Positions 9,176 to 18,700 of a DNA stretch of 48,408 nucleotides are shown piece by piece. The notes under the pieces were generated by a model that was given only the letters and a program-made list of their open reading frames with translations, was not told the origin of the DNA and searched no databases. Location: positions 1 through 48,408 of the forward strand of contig JASJDM010000042.1 of assembly GCA_030065125.1 (NCBI GenBank), in the 5' to 3' direction. This DNA is from Lysobacterales bacterium. GTDB taxonomy: Bacteria > Pseudomonadota > Gammaproteobacteria > Xanthomonadales > SZUA-38. The position numbers were made by a program, and so were the translations under genes. The stretch's first letter is position 1. Each line of letters begins with the position of its first letter.

Positions 9176-9320
9176 AACGACCTCCCAGATCAGATTCATA
9201 TTGGATAAGTCGGATTTGCCCGGCAAACCCGGACAGCGGTCAGGTAAGGCGCAGTCGAACCCTTGTCGCCCTGATCCCGCGTCGTCTAACCTGTCGCCTC
9301 ACGCGGTCCCGGGAAGCCAC

Positions 9321-11723
9321 ATGAAGCAGCCAGTCAATCCGTCCATTTGGGGAACATGGACGCTCGTCGCTTTTGTGCTGATCGGTGCCTTTGCCCTGTT
9401 CCCGATTCTGCCCGACCGGCAGGCGCCGGACGGCGTCGACCTGACCCGCGCACTGCGCGACGTCGCGGTGGTGGCCGATGCGCGCAACCCCATGGGAAGC
9501 CCCCGCAATCGGGAGGTGAGGGACTACCTGACTCGGGAATTCCAACAGCTCGGGCTCGAGGTCGAAGTTCAGGCGGGTGACGTCATTTACGACCATCCCA
9601 ATCGCGGGGAACGACACGTACGCGCCGCCCGGGTTGAGAACGTGCTGGCACGCCTGCCCGGCCAGGTCAGCAATACCGCGCTGGTCGTGATGAGTCACTA
9701 CGATTCCCGCCCGGACGGACCCGGAGCCGGCGATGCCGCCGCGGGGGTGGCGGCGGTGCTGGAGGCAGCGCGGGCCATGGTCACGGAACCCACGCCTGCT
9801 CGCGATGTGTGGTTTGTCATCACCGACGGTGAAGAAATGGGCCTGCTCGGCGCCCAGGCATTTTTTCGCCAGCACCGAAGCCGGGATTCCGTGGGGCTGG
9901 TGCTCAATTTCGAGGCCCGCGGCAGCGCCGGGCCATCGCTGCTGTTCGAGACCGGCTCCAACAACGGGGACCTTCTCGATGCCATGGCTGAGGTCCTCTC
10001 GCCGGTCGGGACATCGCTGGCCTACGAAGTCTATCGATTCATGCCCAACGATACGGACATGACCATTCCCAAAGCCCTCGGCATTCCGGGCCTGAACTTC
10101 GCATTCGCCGATAACTACTTCGACTACCACACCGAGGGCGACTCGCCGGAAAACCTGTCGCGGCGCTCGCTGGGTGAGCACGTCCGCAACGCGGTCACGC
10201 TGACGCGGCACTTCGCGGCGCTGGACGCATTGCCTGCTGAATCGGCCAACCGGACCTTCCTGTTTAACCCCGCGCCCTGGCCCTCCTTTTCCTACGGCCC
10301 GGTCATGGGATGGGTGCTGCTGGCGCTGACCGTTGGGCTGGCGCTATGGGTGCTGGCAGCAGGTGGCGCGCGCCGGGTGCGCCCGGTGGGTGAGAGCCTT
10401 CGCGGCATGGTGGCCGTGATGGTCGTGCTGCTGGTGGTCAACAGCATCGTCCAGGGCCTGCACGGGGGCTTGCTGGCCGGCGCCGGCTTCAGGGACCTCC
10501 GCTACTGGCAGATCTTCTATCAATACCACCTGGCCATGCTCGGTTTTGGGCTGGTTGCCTTCGGATTGGGCGCGGGACTGCTGGCGGCATTTGCCAACGG
10601 GTTTAGGTCTGCGGTGCTGATCGGGATTCCCGTGGTGCTGCTGGCCCTGACTGCCATGGGTCAAGACTGGAGCGCGGTTTCCATTGGGACTCTGCTTCTG
10701 GTGGCCGCGCTGCTGCCCTGGTTTCGACGACCGCTTGCAGTCCAGCACCTCCAGGTCGGCGGCTGGGTCCTCTGGATCACGCTCGCCGTGACGGCTCAGG
10801 TCCTGGCGGCGACGGCCAGCTTTGTCTTCGTCCTGCCGCTGCTGTGGGTGCTGCTGACTCACGCGCTGATCCGGCTCGACGGAGCCAACGACGCCGTCGC
10901 AGTGATCGGGCCGCTGCTCATCTGGGCGCCGCTGTTCTACGCGCTTTACCTCATGCTGGGGGTATCCACGCCGGAAATACCGATGGTGACCGTTGCGCTG
11001 CTGCTTGCCCTGCTGGCGGGGGCGAGCGTGCGCTGGGGACAGCTGGGACGCGGGCTTCTGGCACCGGTGGCAGGGGCGGCAGGTGTCGCCATCATCGTCG
11101 GCGTTGCAGTCAACGAGCCGTTTTCGGAGCGATACCAGCGCCCGACGGAGCTCTTTCTGGCCCACGACGCGGACACGGGGGAATCGTACTGGGCCAGCGG
11201 CGACCCGGACTTGAATCCCTGGACGCGCCTGGTCCTCGGCGATGACCCGCCCCGGCGGGCCCTGGCGGACATACTGCCAGGCGCCAGGGCTGAAATCTGG
11301 TCTCGATCGGTGAAAGCCGAGGTCGACGACCCCGAGATCGAGGTGCTCGCCGACCGGGCGACCGGGACCGGACGATCCGTCGAACTGGCCGTCCGGCCGC
11401 CCTACGGCGCCGAGTACCTGAACCTGATGTTTGCGCCCGACAGCCAGGTGCTGGAGGCCGGCATCAATGGAATGGCGGTGCCCGTACCAGCAGACCTGGG
11501 CAGCGAGGAGTGGTGGCGATGGCGCCTTTACGGAGACACGCGCGAGCCCGTTGTCGTGAATCTTCTGCTGGCGCCGGACTCGCCGCTGTCTCTGCGCCTG
11601 GTGGCGGTGGCATACCGCTGGCCCGAGGGGCTTGAGCCCGACCCCCGCCCGGCGGGCTGGATGAAACGGCCCTATGCCTGGTCCGACGCGACGGTAAGCT
11701 ATCGCAACTATCGCATCGAATAG
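9321..11723 (+). CDS. Membrane-bound M28-family zinc aminopeptidase, ERMP1/Fxna-like
   Basis: 800 residues from the ATG at 9321; the longer upstream frame overlaps the divergent gene. One membrane helix (about 10-28) anchors a periplasmic M28 domain with the expected metal and catalytic residues: H126 (SHYDSRP), D138 (GAGDAAAG), E171/E172 (DGEEMGLLG), E198 (NFEARG) and H270 (YHTEGDSPENL). From about residue 315 there are seven or eight hydrophobic helices, and the last about 180 residues form a soluble beta-rich domain. Peptidase, multispan membrane part and C-terminal domain follow the same order as in eukaryotic ERMP1. The family removes N-terminal residues from peptides. The role here may be in processing peptides released by the secreted proteases nearby. 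Confidence 0.9.
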   Translation: MKQPVNPSIWGTWTLVAFVLIGAFALFPILPDRQAPDGVDLTRALRDVAVVADARNPMGSPRNREVRDYLTREFQQLGLEVEVQAGDVIYDHPNRGERHVRAARVENVLARLPGQVSNTALVVMSHYDSRPDGPGAGDAAAGVAAVLEAARAMVTEPTPARDVWFVITDGEEMGLLGAQAFFRQHRSRDSVGLVLNFEARGSAGPSLLFETGSNNGDLLDAMAEVLSPVGTSLAYEVYRFMPNDTDMTIPKALGIPGLNFAFADNYFDYHTEGDSPENLSRRSLGEHVRNAVTLTRHFAALDALPAESANRTFLFNPAPWPSFSYGPVMGWVLLALTVGLALWVLAAGGARRVRPVGESLRGMVAVMVVLLVVNSIVQGLHGGLLAGAGFRDLRYWQIFYQYHLAMLGFGLVAFGLGAGLLAAFANGFRSAVLIGIPVVLLALTAMGQDWSAVSIGTLLLVAALLPWFRRPLAVQHLQVGGWVLWITLAVTAQVLAATASFVFVLPLLWVLLTHALIRLDGANDAVAVIGPLLIWAPLFYALYLMLGVSTPEIPMVTVALLLALLAGASVRWGQLGRGLLAPVAGAAGVAIIVGVAVNEPFSERYQRPTELFLAHDADTGESYWASGDPDLNPWTRLVLGDDPPRRALADILPGARAEIWSRSVKAEVDDPEIEVLADRATGTGRSVELAVRPPYGAEYLNLMFAPDSQVLEAGINGMAVPVPADLGSEEWWRWRLYGDTREPVVVNLLLAPDSPLSLRLVAVAYRWPEGLEPDPRPAGWMKRPYAWSDATVSYRNYRIE

Positions 11724-11754
11724 ACCTGAAGAATCCAGATCCCTGCGATGACAG

Positions 11755-13191
11755 TCACAGGCGGCTTTCCAGCAGTGACCGCCAGTGCGCGTATCGCCGG
11801 CTCAGTGCCGGATTTCCCTGGGGCACAAACACGGGCGATTGGCTCGAAGCATCAACAGGGACTTTCAGACCCAGCAATCGGGCGGTGCCGCTGGCTGTTG
11901 CCTCGTGCAGCTCGGGCCTGGAAACGGAGATTCCACTCAGGTCAGCGACCTTTTGACACAGTCCGTCCAGCTTGCTCAGCCCACCGGTGACCACCAGTCT
12001 ACTGGTCGCGCCGCCGCGGCCGGTCATGGATTCCAGGTTGACCTGGACAAGAAACACGATGCTCTCCAGCACCGCCAGCATCTGGGCGTCCGCAGAACCC
12101 TCTCCCACCGACTCGGTGGCATACCGCGGGGCCCAGTAGGGAGAACCCAGACCGGACACGCCGTTCAGATACAGGGGCGGATCCATGTCACTGTCCAGCC
12201 AGGCCGGGGCCTGGGCTTTCCACTGCTCAGGTGACAGACCCAGCTCGTCGGCCCTCAGGGCCAGTGCGCTGCCGGCGCCGTTGACGGTCCCCTCGGTCAC
12301 GTAAACGGTCGCAGACTCATCCTGAAACACGACACCGCGCAGCAGACCCGGCACCGGCGATGGCAGGGAATCGCTGGCACGCTGAAGGAAGGCACCGGTG
12401 CCCATGTTGAGATAAACCGTGTCGGGGTCTGGCCAACCCCCGGCAAACAGTGCCGCGGACTGGTCCCCGGTACAGAGCTCAAGAGGTATGGATTCGGCGC
12501 CCGGGATTGCCAGGGTGCCGTAGGAATGTCGGCTGGGCACACAGGTGGGAAGTGGCTCCGAGGGCAGTCCGAACAGGTCCAGCATCTGGCCGGACCAGTC
12601 CCGGGTCTCCAGGTCCCACAACAGGGTTCTGGAGGCGTTGGCCGGATCGGCCAGGTGGGGACGCTCGTTCAGAGTCCTGAACAAAATGAAACTGGATAGC
12701 GGCCCCCAGGCCAGGTTGCCGGATTCCAATGCCCGGGAAACCTCCGGCAGGTTCTCCAGGCACCAGGCGAGTTTGCTGGCGCCGTAGTGTGGCGAAACCA
12801 CCAGCCCGGTGGCGGCGTGAATCCGTGGTTGATCCGCTTGAAACGCTTCCAGCCATGTCGCCGCCCGGCGATCCTGCCAGCTGAGCACCGGCGACAGGGG
12901 CTCACCAGTGCGGCGGTCCCAGCAGACTACCGTAGACCGTTGAGTGGCCAGCCCGGCAGTCACCACGAGACTGGCATCCAGTCCATCCAGGGCGGATTGA
13001 ACACACTCGAATACCGAATCAATGATTGCCTCGGGGTCCAGCTCAACCCGGTCCCCCGGGTATCGTTGAGTATGAACCGGTACCTCTGAGCGCCCCACGA
13101 TGTTTCCCTGGTCGTCAAACACCAGGGCTCTGGTGGCGTGTCCGCCCTGGTCAATGGCCAGAATATGGCCGGAGTTATGGGGACCTGTCAT
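11755..13191 (-). CDS. FGGY-family carbohydrate kinase, probable glycerol kinase
   Basis: 478 residues, near normal for the family. The N-terminal phosphate loop reads ILAIDQGGHATRALVFD, where classical GlpK has LDQGTTSSRA. VELDP and ATQRSTVVCWD match the conserved sugar-kinase blocks, and TGDQSAALFAGG and NMGTGAF belong to the C-terminal ATPase half. It is therefore a divergent member, and the substrate cannot be fixed from motifs alone. Context supports glycerol: it follows the glycerol-3-phosphate dehydrogenase gene by only 9 bp, and a glycerophosphodiesterase gene is at the head of the operon. The three enzymes would convert glycerophosphodiesters or glycerol to dihydroxyacetone phosphate. 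It converges on the M28 gene with a gap of about 30 bp. Confidence 0.82.
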   Translation of the reverse strand: MTGPHNSGHILAIDQGGHATRALVFDDQGNIVGRSEVPVHTQRYPGDRVELDPEAIIDSVFECVQSALDGLDASLVVTAGLATQRSTVVCWDRRTGEPLSPVLSWQDRRAATWLEAFQADQPRIHAATGLVVSPHYGASKLAWCLENLPEVSRALESGNLAWGPLSSFILFRTLNERPHLADPANASRTLLWDLETRDWSGQMLDLFGLPSEPLPTCVPSRHSYGTLAIPGAESIPLELCTGDQSAALFAGGWPDPDTVYLNMGTGAFLQRASDSLPSPVPGLLRGVVFQDESATVYVTEGTVNGAGSALALRADELGLSPEQWKAQAPAWLDSDMDPPLYLNGVSGLGSPYWAPRYATESVGEGSADAQMLAVLESIVFLVQVNLESMTGRGGATSRLVVTGGLSKLDGLCQKVADLSGISVSRPELHEATASGTARLLGLKVPVDASSQSPVFVPQGNPALSRRYAHWRSLLESRL

Positions 13192-13200
13192 GGTGGCAAA

Positions 13201-14373
13201 TCACGGTTTGAGGGGAAGCTCCGCCGTATCCGCCAGGGCCGTGCCTGGAGGCAGGGAACCTTCGAGCTGCTTCAGAACCTTCAGCGCCGTGCTGCGATAG
13301 GTGGTCAGCTTGCCGCCGTAGATGCTCAGCACCCGGGGTTTGTCTGGGCGATCGGTGACAAGAATCGTCTCCCGGGACCGGTGAAAAGCGTGACCCTTGC
13401 CGGCGGGAAGCACCCGCAAGCCTGCCCATGCGGCTTCGATGTGGGCATTACGATAAGCGGGGAAATGGTTCCGGAAGACCTCCAGCAGATAGCGCTTTTC
13501 CGATCGCAGGGGGACCACATGGTCTGGATCACCTTTGAATCGCGTCTCGGTGGTACCCACGGCAATCCGATCCCGCCATGGCATGACAAACACGGCGCGC
13601 CCGTCCCGGCGACTCTCCATGTAATAGATGCCCCGCTGCAGGGATCCGTTGAGCTCGATGTGGGAGCCCTGGACGAGTTCAATCTCCTGTTGCGGCATCC
13701 CGGATCCCAACCGATCGGCGACGTGGTTGACCCAGGGCCCTGCCGCGTTGACCAGGACGCGGGCCTGGCAGCTCTGCTGCTGACCGGAAATCTCATAGGT
13801 CACGGCGACGGCGTTTTCCGTGATCTCAGCCGCCACGAACTCAGCCGGGCACGCCAGCTCGGCACCCAGGGAGACGGCCGAGGACATCACGGCTTTGGTC
13901 AACGCTCGATCATCGGTCTGGGCGTCGCGATACTTGAAAACCTTCAGCAGGTTATTGGTCTGGAGACCGTCCAGCGTGTCCCAGGAGGAGCGGGGTACGG
14001 TCTGAAATCGTGTTTCTGCGCTGAGCCCTCCCAAAACGGCATACAGACTCAAGCCCAGCCTGACCAGCCACGGCGGACGGCGGGTTTCCCGGTACACCGG
14101 GATATGGAAGTCCACCAGCCGGACCAGGTCCGGGGCATTGCGCAGCAGCAGGGCTCGCTCTGCCAGGCTTTCCCGGACCATGGAGAATTCATAACTTTCC
14201 AGGTAGCGCAATCCACCGTGGATCAGCTTGCTGGAGCGACTGGAGGTGCCCTCACCCAGGGATGATTTCTCCAGCAGCAGTACGGAGTGACCCGCGGCGG
14301 CAGCGGCCTGGGCCACCCCAGAGCCGTTGATGCCGCCTCCGACCACCACAACGTCGAAGCGACGGTCAGTCAT
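13201..14373 (-). CDS. glpD: FAD-dependent glycerol-3-phosphate dehydrogenase, short form
   Basis: 390 residues. The FAD-binding Rossmann motif VVVVGGGINGSG sits at the N-terminus, followed by the family signatures SSRSSKLIHGGLRYLE, NAAGPWVNH, TETRFKGDP and, near the end, SIYGGKLTTYRSTA. Reaction: sn-glycerol 3-phosphate is oxidised to dihydroxyacetone phosphate, with electrons passed to quinone at the inner membrane. Compared with E. coli GlpD (about 500 residues) the all-helical C-terminal domain (DAO_C) is missing, although the FAD and substrate domains look complete. The start overlaps the end of the phosphodiesterase gene by 8 bp, and the kinase gene follows after 9 bp, so the three are co-transcribed. 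Confidence 0.9.
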   Translation of the reverse strand: MTDRRFDVVVVGGGINGSGVAQAAAAAGHSVLLLEKSSLGEGTSSRSSKLIHGGLRYLESYEFSMVRESLAERALLLRNAPDLVRLVDFHIPVYRETRRPPWLVRLGLSLYAVLGGLSAETRFQTVPRSSWDTLDGLQTNNLLKVFKYRDAQTDDRALTKAVMSSAVSLGAELACPAEFVAAEITENAVAVTYEISGQQQSCQARVLVNAAGPWVNHVADRLGSGMPQQEIELVQGSHIELNGSLQRGIYYMESRRDGRAVFVMPWRDRIAVGTTETRFKGDPDHVVPLRSEKRYLLEVFRNHFPAYRNAHIEAAWAGLRVLPAGKGHAFHRSRETILVTDRPDKPRVLSIYGGKLTTYRSTALKVLKQLEGSLPPGTALADTAELPLKP

Positions 14374-15112
14374 CCCGGCTACCCCAGTGGTCCAGAGCGT
14401 GGATCATCTCGGCCACCGCCATGGTCTCCACGAATGCGGCACCTCGTGAAGCCAGGCTGGACGCCAGCTCAGGTTCCGTGATCTCGTAGAACGCCCATTG
14501 CCAGGGACCCTGCCAAAGGACTGCCCGATCCGGCAGCTTGCGGTGGTTGCAGAACAGATAGTCCGGATTCAGGCGCCTGGCAGTCTCTTCGCTGGCCCGC
14601 CCCCACTTCCGGATGGCCCAGCCCACGGGGACTCCCTGCCCGCTGGCCAGTGCAACCGCCTCCTCCACGAACGAGATCAGCACCGCGCGGGGGAAGTCCA
14701 TCTCTGCCAGGACCGCTTCCACGGATCGGTCCACGCCGAACCGCTCAGCGCTTTGTCGTTTCAGCTCAACAAACCAGGTCACCTCGGGGTGTTCCCGGGC
14801 CAGCTCTCCAACCTGCGCCAGCCGCGGCATCAGCACACCCGGAAATTCCTCCCCAAACCGCCGGGTGTAACCCACATCAACCGTTTCCAGTTGACTGGCG
14901 TCCAGCTCCCGGATTTTCTCCGGCCGGTTCGCCGTCCGGGCCAGACTGTCATCATGCACCACCATGGGAACGCCGTCGGCGCTAAGCTGAACGTCCAGCT
15001 CCACGAACAATGCGCCAGCGGCGATTGCGGCGGAAAAGCTCTCGAGCGTGTTTTCCGGGAATCGTGCTGCATAGCCCCGATGGGCAATGATTCGGGGAGT
15101 CCTGATGGTCAA
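14366..15112 (-). CDS. Cytoplasmic glycerophosphodiester phosphodiesterase (UgpQ-like)
   Basis: 248 residues with a TTG start; a stop codon lies six codons upstream and no ATG is available. The GDPD TIM-barrel motifs are visible: AHRGY (H11), PENTLESF, ELDVQLSADG, VHDDSLART, and near the end WAFYEITEPE. No signal peptide is present, so it acts in the cytoplasm like UgpQ rather than in the periplasm like GlpQ. Reaction: deacylated phospholipid head groups such as glycerophosphoethanolamine are hydrolysed to glycerol 3-phosphate and the alcohol. Being the first gene of the operon, it supplies the substrate of the dehydrogenase encoded next. Confidence 0.9.
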   Translation of the reverse strand: MTIRTPRIIAHRGYAARFPENTLESFSAAIAAGALFVELDVQLSADGVPMVVHDDSLARTANRPEKIRELDASQLETVDVGYTRRFGEEFPGVLMPRLAQVGELAREHPEVTWFVELKRQSAERFGVDRSVEAVLAEMDFPRAVLISFVEEAVALASGQGVPVGWAIRKWGRASEETARRLNPDYLFCNHRKLPDRAVLWQGPWQWAFYEITEPELASSLASRGAAFVETMAVAEMIHALDHWGSRDD

Positions 15113-15274
15113 GCGCCTGGCCGCTATGGGTTACCGCAATTATAAGACCGCCTTGACCAGTTGGCCCAGCGGGACGTCGCCAACCGGCCAACGACCCATG
15201 CTGAGTTGCTGCTGGTCCGGCCCGGTGGCATCCTGCGTCCCTGCGTGACAGCCAATCGATATGGAGCGTGGAGA

Positions 15275-15748
15275 ATGTCCGAGCGCAATTTCGAACCCAT
15301 GACCAAAGCTGAAGTGGTCGCCGCGCAGCGCGCCTGGGCCCGTTACGTCACCGAGCGGGACATCGATAAACTGCTGGACCTCTACGATTTTGGGGACCCC
15401 GACGAACCCCTTCTTTTTAAACCCACCCTGGCGGACGTGATTCGGCTCGACCGCGCGGGGGCGCGATCCTATTTTGTCGGCGGTGACCCGAACTATCCTC
15501 ACGACCACGGGTTCCTGAACCGTGGATGGGTCAGGGTGGAGTTCCAAAGCGCCGTTGGCCCGATCCTGAAAGCAGGCGGGCTCGGCTACAAGGACATGGG
15601 ACACTACACCTTTATCGACGCCGACGGAAACGCCACGCGAGCCGACTACACCTTCGCCTACCACAAGCTGAATGGGCGCGTCCTGATTTCGCTGCATCAC
15701 TCGTCATTAACGTGGTTTCCGCCGGCCGAGGCAGCGGCGGACGCTTGA
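15275..15748 (+). CDS. NTF2-like (SnoaL/CaMKII-association type) protein
   Basis: 157 residues from the ATG at 15275, which follows GTGGAG; a longer upstream frame has no ribosome site. The sequence has the NTF2-fold layout: an N-terminal helix (AAQRAWARYVTERDIDKLLDLYD), a central segment around NYPHDHGFLNRGW, and C-terminal beta strands (MGHYTFIDADGNATRADYTFAYHKLNGRVLISLHHS). The HHS near the end is typical of proteins related to the association domain of CaM kinase II. These cone folds often bind small ligands or serve as oligomerisation units, and no catalytic role can be assigned. It diverges from the glycerol operon and converges on the large exported gene that follows. Confidence 0.75.
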   Translation: MSERNFEPMTKAEVVAAQRAWARYVTERDIDKLLDLYDFGDPDEPLLFKPTLADVIRLDRAGARSYFVGGDPNYPHDHGFLNRGWVRVEFQSAVGPILKAGGLGYKDMGHYTFIDADGNATRADYTFAYHKLNGRVLISLHHSSLTWFPPAEAAADA

Positions 15749-15763
15749 AGCAGACGTTCACGC

Positions 15764-18700
15764 TCACGGGGTTTCAAACCCGCTCGAGAATATCCGGTTC
15801 GGCACCACCAGCACGCTTTCCCCAAACAGCATGCTCTGGTCCATGATGATGACAAACTGCACGTCTTCGCGGTCCGCGCCTGGTGCAGGGAATGTCGCGT
15901 CGACGTTGCCACTGCCGTCCACGGTGCCGGTGGCAACCACTATGTCGTTGGCCGTCACCGTGTAGGTCTCACCGGGCGTCAGACCACTTGCGGTGAACGC
16001 CACGGATTGTCCCGGCGTGGCCGACTCGACGGCCAGCAGCAGCTGTGGGTCGCTGAGATAGCGCAGACGGTCGTAAACCAGGGTGGCGGAGTCGGCGAAG
16101 TCCCCCGCCTCCGTCTCGGCAATCACCGTGATGGTGACGTTGTCGTCGGTGAAGTTGAGATCCGATTTATAAACCCGCAGCAGGATCCGGTCAGAGTCTA
16201 GAAACGGACCGGGCAAACCCTCGGGCGGCATGATGACCACGGAATCGATCTGCGGCGGCGGCAACAGCAGCAGCGGTTCCCCGCCGGGATGCTGGGTGAT
16301 CTGGGACACCGCGACCTGCCCATCAGCGGAGTCTCCAACCACCCAAACCTCGATCTCCCGATCGACTCCCGCCACACCCTGGATCATCACGCCCGTGCCC
16401 GGATCATTGTCGGTATCCATCAGGAACCGGTAAACCGCTTCGCTGCCCGGCGCCGTGGGCAGGCGCTCACCCACATGTAGCAAAAACTGTACCTGGTCCT
16501 GGGCAAGTTCCGAGGTCACATCCACGGACTGGATATCCAGCCAGGCCGGCTGACCGGGCAGCTGATCCTCAGCGGGCACTACGATGGCGCCTCCGGCATA
16601 TTCAATTTTCCGGCCCGGACTCCTGCGCGAGCCCTTCATACCCCACTGCTTCAGAAACCCGGTGCGCTCAATGGTCGCCAGCTGGCCGTCAGTGATCTGA
16701 GTGTTTTCGATACCCTTATCCGGGTCCGTCGAGTTGGTAAACGCATCGCGGCCCTCGAGGCCGGGCGTCAGTATGTTCCCGGGTGTGTCTTCAGGAGTGC
16801 CCTCCTTGGGATGCTCGAGGTTGAAGGTATGGATGATCTCGTGGGCCAGGGTGGACCCTGTGAGCTCCACGGTTGCCAGCTGCCGGATGATGACCGTCGG
16901 CTGGCCGTGCAGTGCAACGCCGCGGGCATTGTTCTCCAGCGCTTGAATCGAATCCACGTCGGAGTGTGCCACCGCAAGTTTCATGCCGCGCCCCTGGGGC
17001 AACTGGTTCAACTCCAGCTTGCCCGCCTGGATAACCTTGAAAATTTCTGCTTCCTGGAACTTGCCGTCATTGCTGAATCCTCCGCCTGTCCCGTCGTCGC
17101 CGGCGGTCACATTCAGGCGAATACCCACCGGTGCAAGGCGGATTCTCGCGCCCCGGAGCATGATGTTGGCTTTGTCGATGGCGTCACGGATGTGTTGGGG
17201 GTCGGTCAGGCTCGGCTCGTTTGTCCCATTGGTGGCATAGATGTTGACCAACAGGGGAATGACCGTGAAGTTCCTCCCGACCCGGTCAACCAGGACATCA
17301 ATGGAGTCAATGGATCCGTCGCCATCGCTGTCGCGCACCGTCGGGATAGTGCCCAGGTAAAACTCGTCAGCAAAGGTCAGCCCATCGGCATCGATGTCTT
17401 CATTCACGTCAGGCGTGTTGTTATTGTCCAGGTCCGGATTGGTTATCGCCTCGCCAGACTCCCGCGAATCAGGAATGCCGTCGAAATCCGAATCCTGGGT
17501 CACGGCCAGGTAGACTTCCCCCTGGTAAACGTCGCTGATCTTGCCGTACCCATTGTTGCCGGCCATTGGCGACAGCTGGGTGCCATCGAGCGCCCTTACG
17601 GTGGTGCCGGTGGCGGGCAGATAAATGAGGTTGCCCGTCTGGTTGTTTTGCCCGACCTTGAATTCCGAGGGCAACACCAGCTTGCCCTGCACCATGATGA
17701 TCGGGATCTTGGGCGGCGGCGGAAATGGCCGCGCCGTGCAGGAGCCTCCGCCCTTGTTGAAGGAGTCATCGCCGCAAACCACCACCGACCACAACTCGTT
17801 CCCACGGCTGCCATCGTCCGCCTCGAAGTACACGCGATCACTGGTGGCGGCGATGCGGTTTCCCGAAAATGAGCTGCCGGGCCCGGGGTTGATGTCCGCA
17901 ACCAATACGGTCCCCTCCGGATCACCGTTGCTGCGCCACAGCTCAGTCCCGTTTTCGCCATCATCGGCAAAAAAATAGGCAAGACCGTCAGGGCCCGCAG
18001 CCATTTTGCTGGGAAAGCTGTCGCCGTTGATGTTGATGTTGGCCGCAAGGCGGGTGCCCACCGGCGTGCCGTCGGTCACCCACAGCTCATCACCCACCGC
18101 GGGGTCGGATGCGGTAAAAAACACCCGGTCACCCACCGTTGTGAAAAAGGACGCAAAGGAACTGCTGCCACCGGGGCTGATGTCCCGCAGTCGCTGGGCC
18201 GAAGATCCGTCGCTCACCCACGGCTCAACGCCACCGGCGCCCGCGCCGTCGTTGGCAGAAAACACCAGCCGGCTTCCGGCCGCGGCAAAGTCAAAGGGAT
18301 CGGAACCCAGCGATCCGGCACGAATATCCGCCACCCGGGTGGCGTTACCCACCTGGCCATTGGTCTTCCACAGTTCGCGGCCGCTGGCGCCGTCGTCAGC
18401 GGCAAAAAACAGCGTGTCGCCCACGGCCAGCATATTCGGAAAACTGGCGACGCTGACCGGGTCCGAGCTGAAGCTCAGACCAGACCCGCTCCCGGGGTTG
18501 ATGTCCGCAACCTGCTGGACCGTCAAACCATCACTGCGCCACAGCTCTCGCCCGCTGATGCCGTCGTCGGCAACAAACAGCACCACGTCGCCCAGCGCGG
18601 CAAAATTCGGCCCGGAAGTGGGGTTGATAAAAAAAGTGGTGTCGCCCGGTCCGCGCGTGATCTGCAGCAGGCTGGTCTGCTGGGACACCGTGTCGTGCAC

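Noticed and set aside
10344..11165. Long open frame on the minus strand inside the M28 gene
   Set aside because: It is rich in Gln, Arg and His with low complexity and lies opposite a gene with clear catalytic motifs and membrane helices. It is a GC-bias shadow.
13138..14265. Open frame of about 375 codons on the plus strand opposite glpD
   Set aside because: Opposite a complete FAD-binding enzyme; no ribosome site and no domain pattern.
16811..17872. Open frame of about 350 codons opposite the metzincin-like gene
   Set aside because: No start signal; the minus strand has signal peptide, repeats and zinc motif in one frame.
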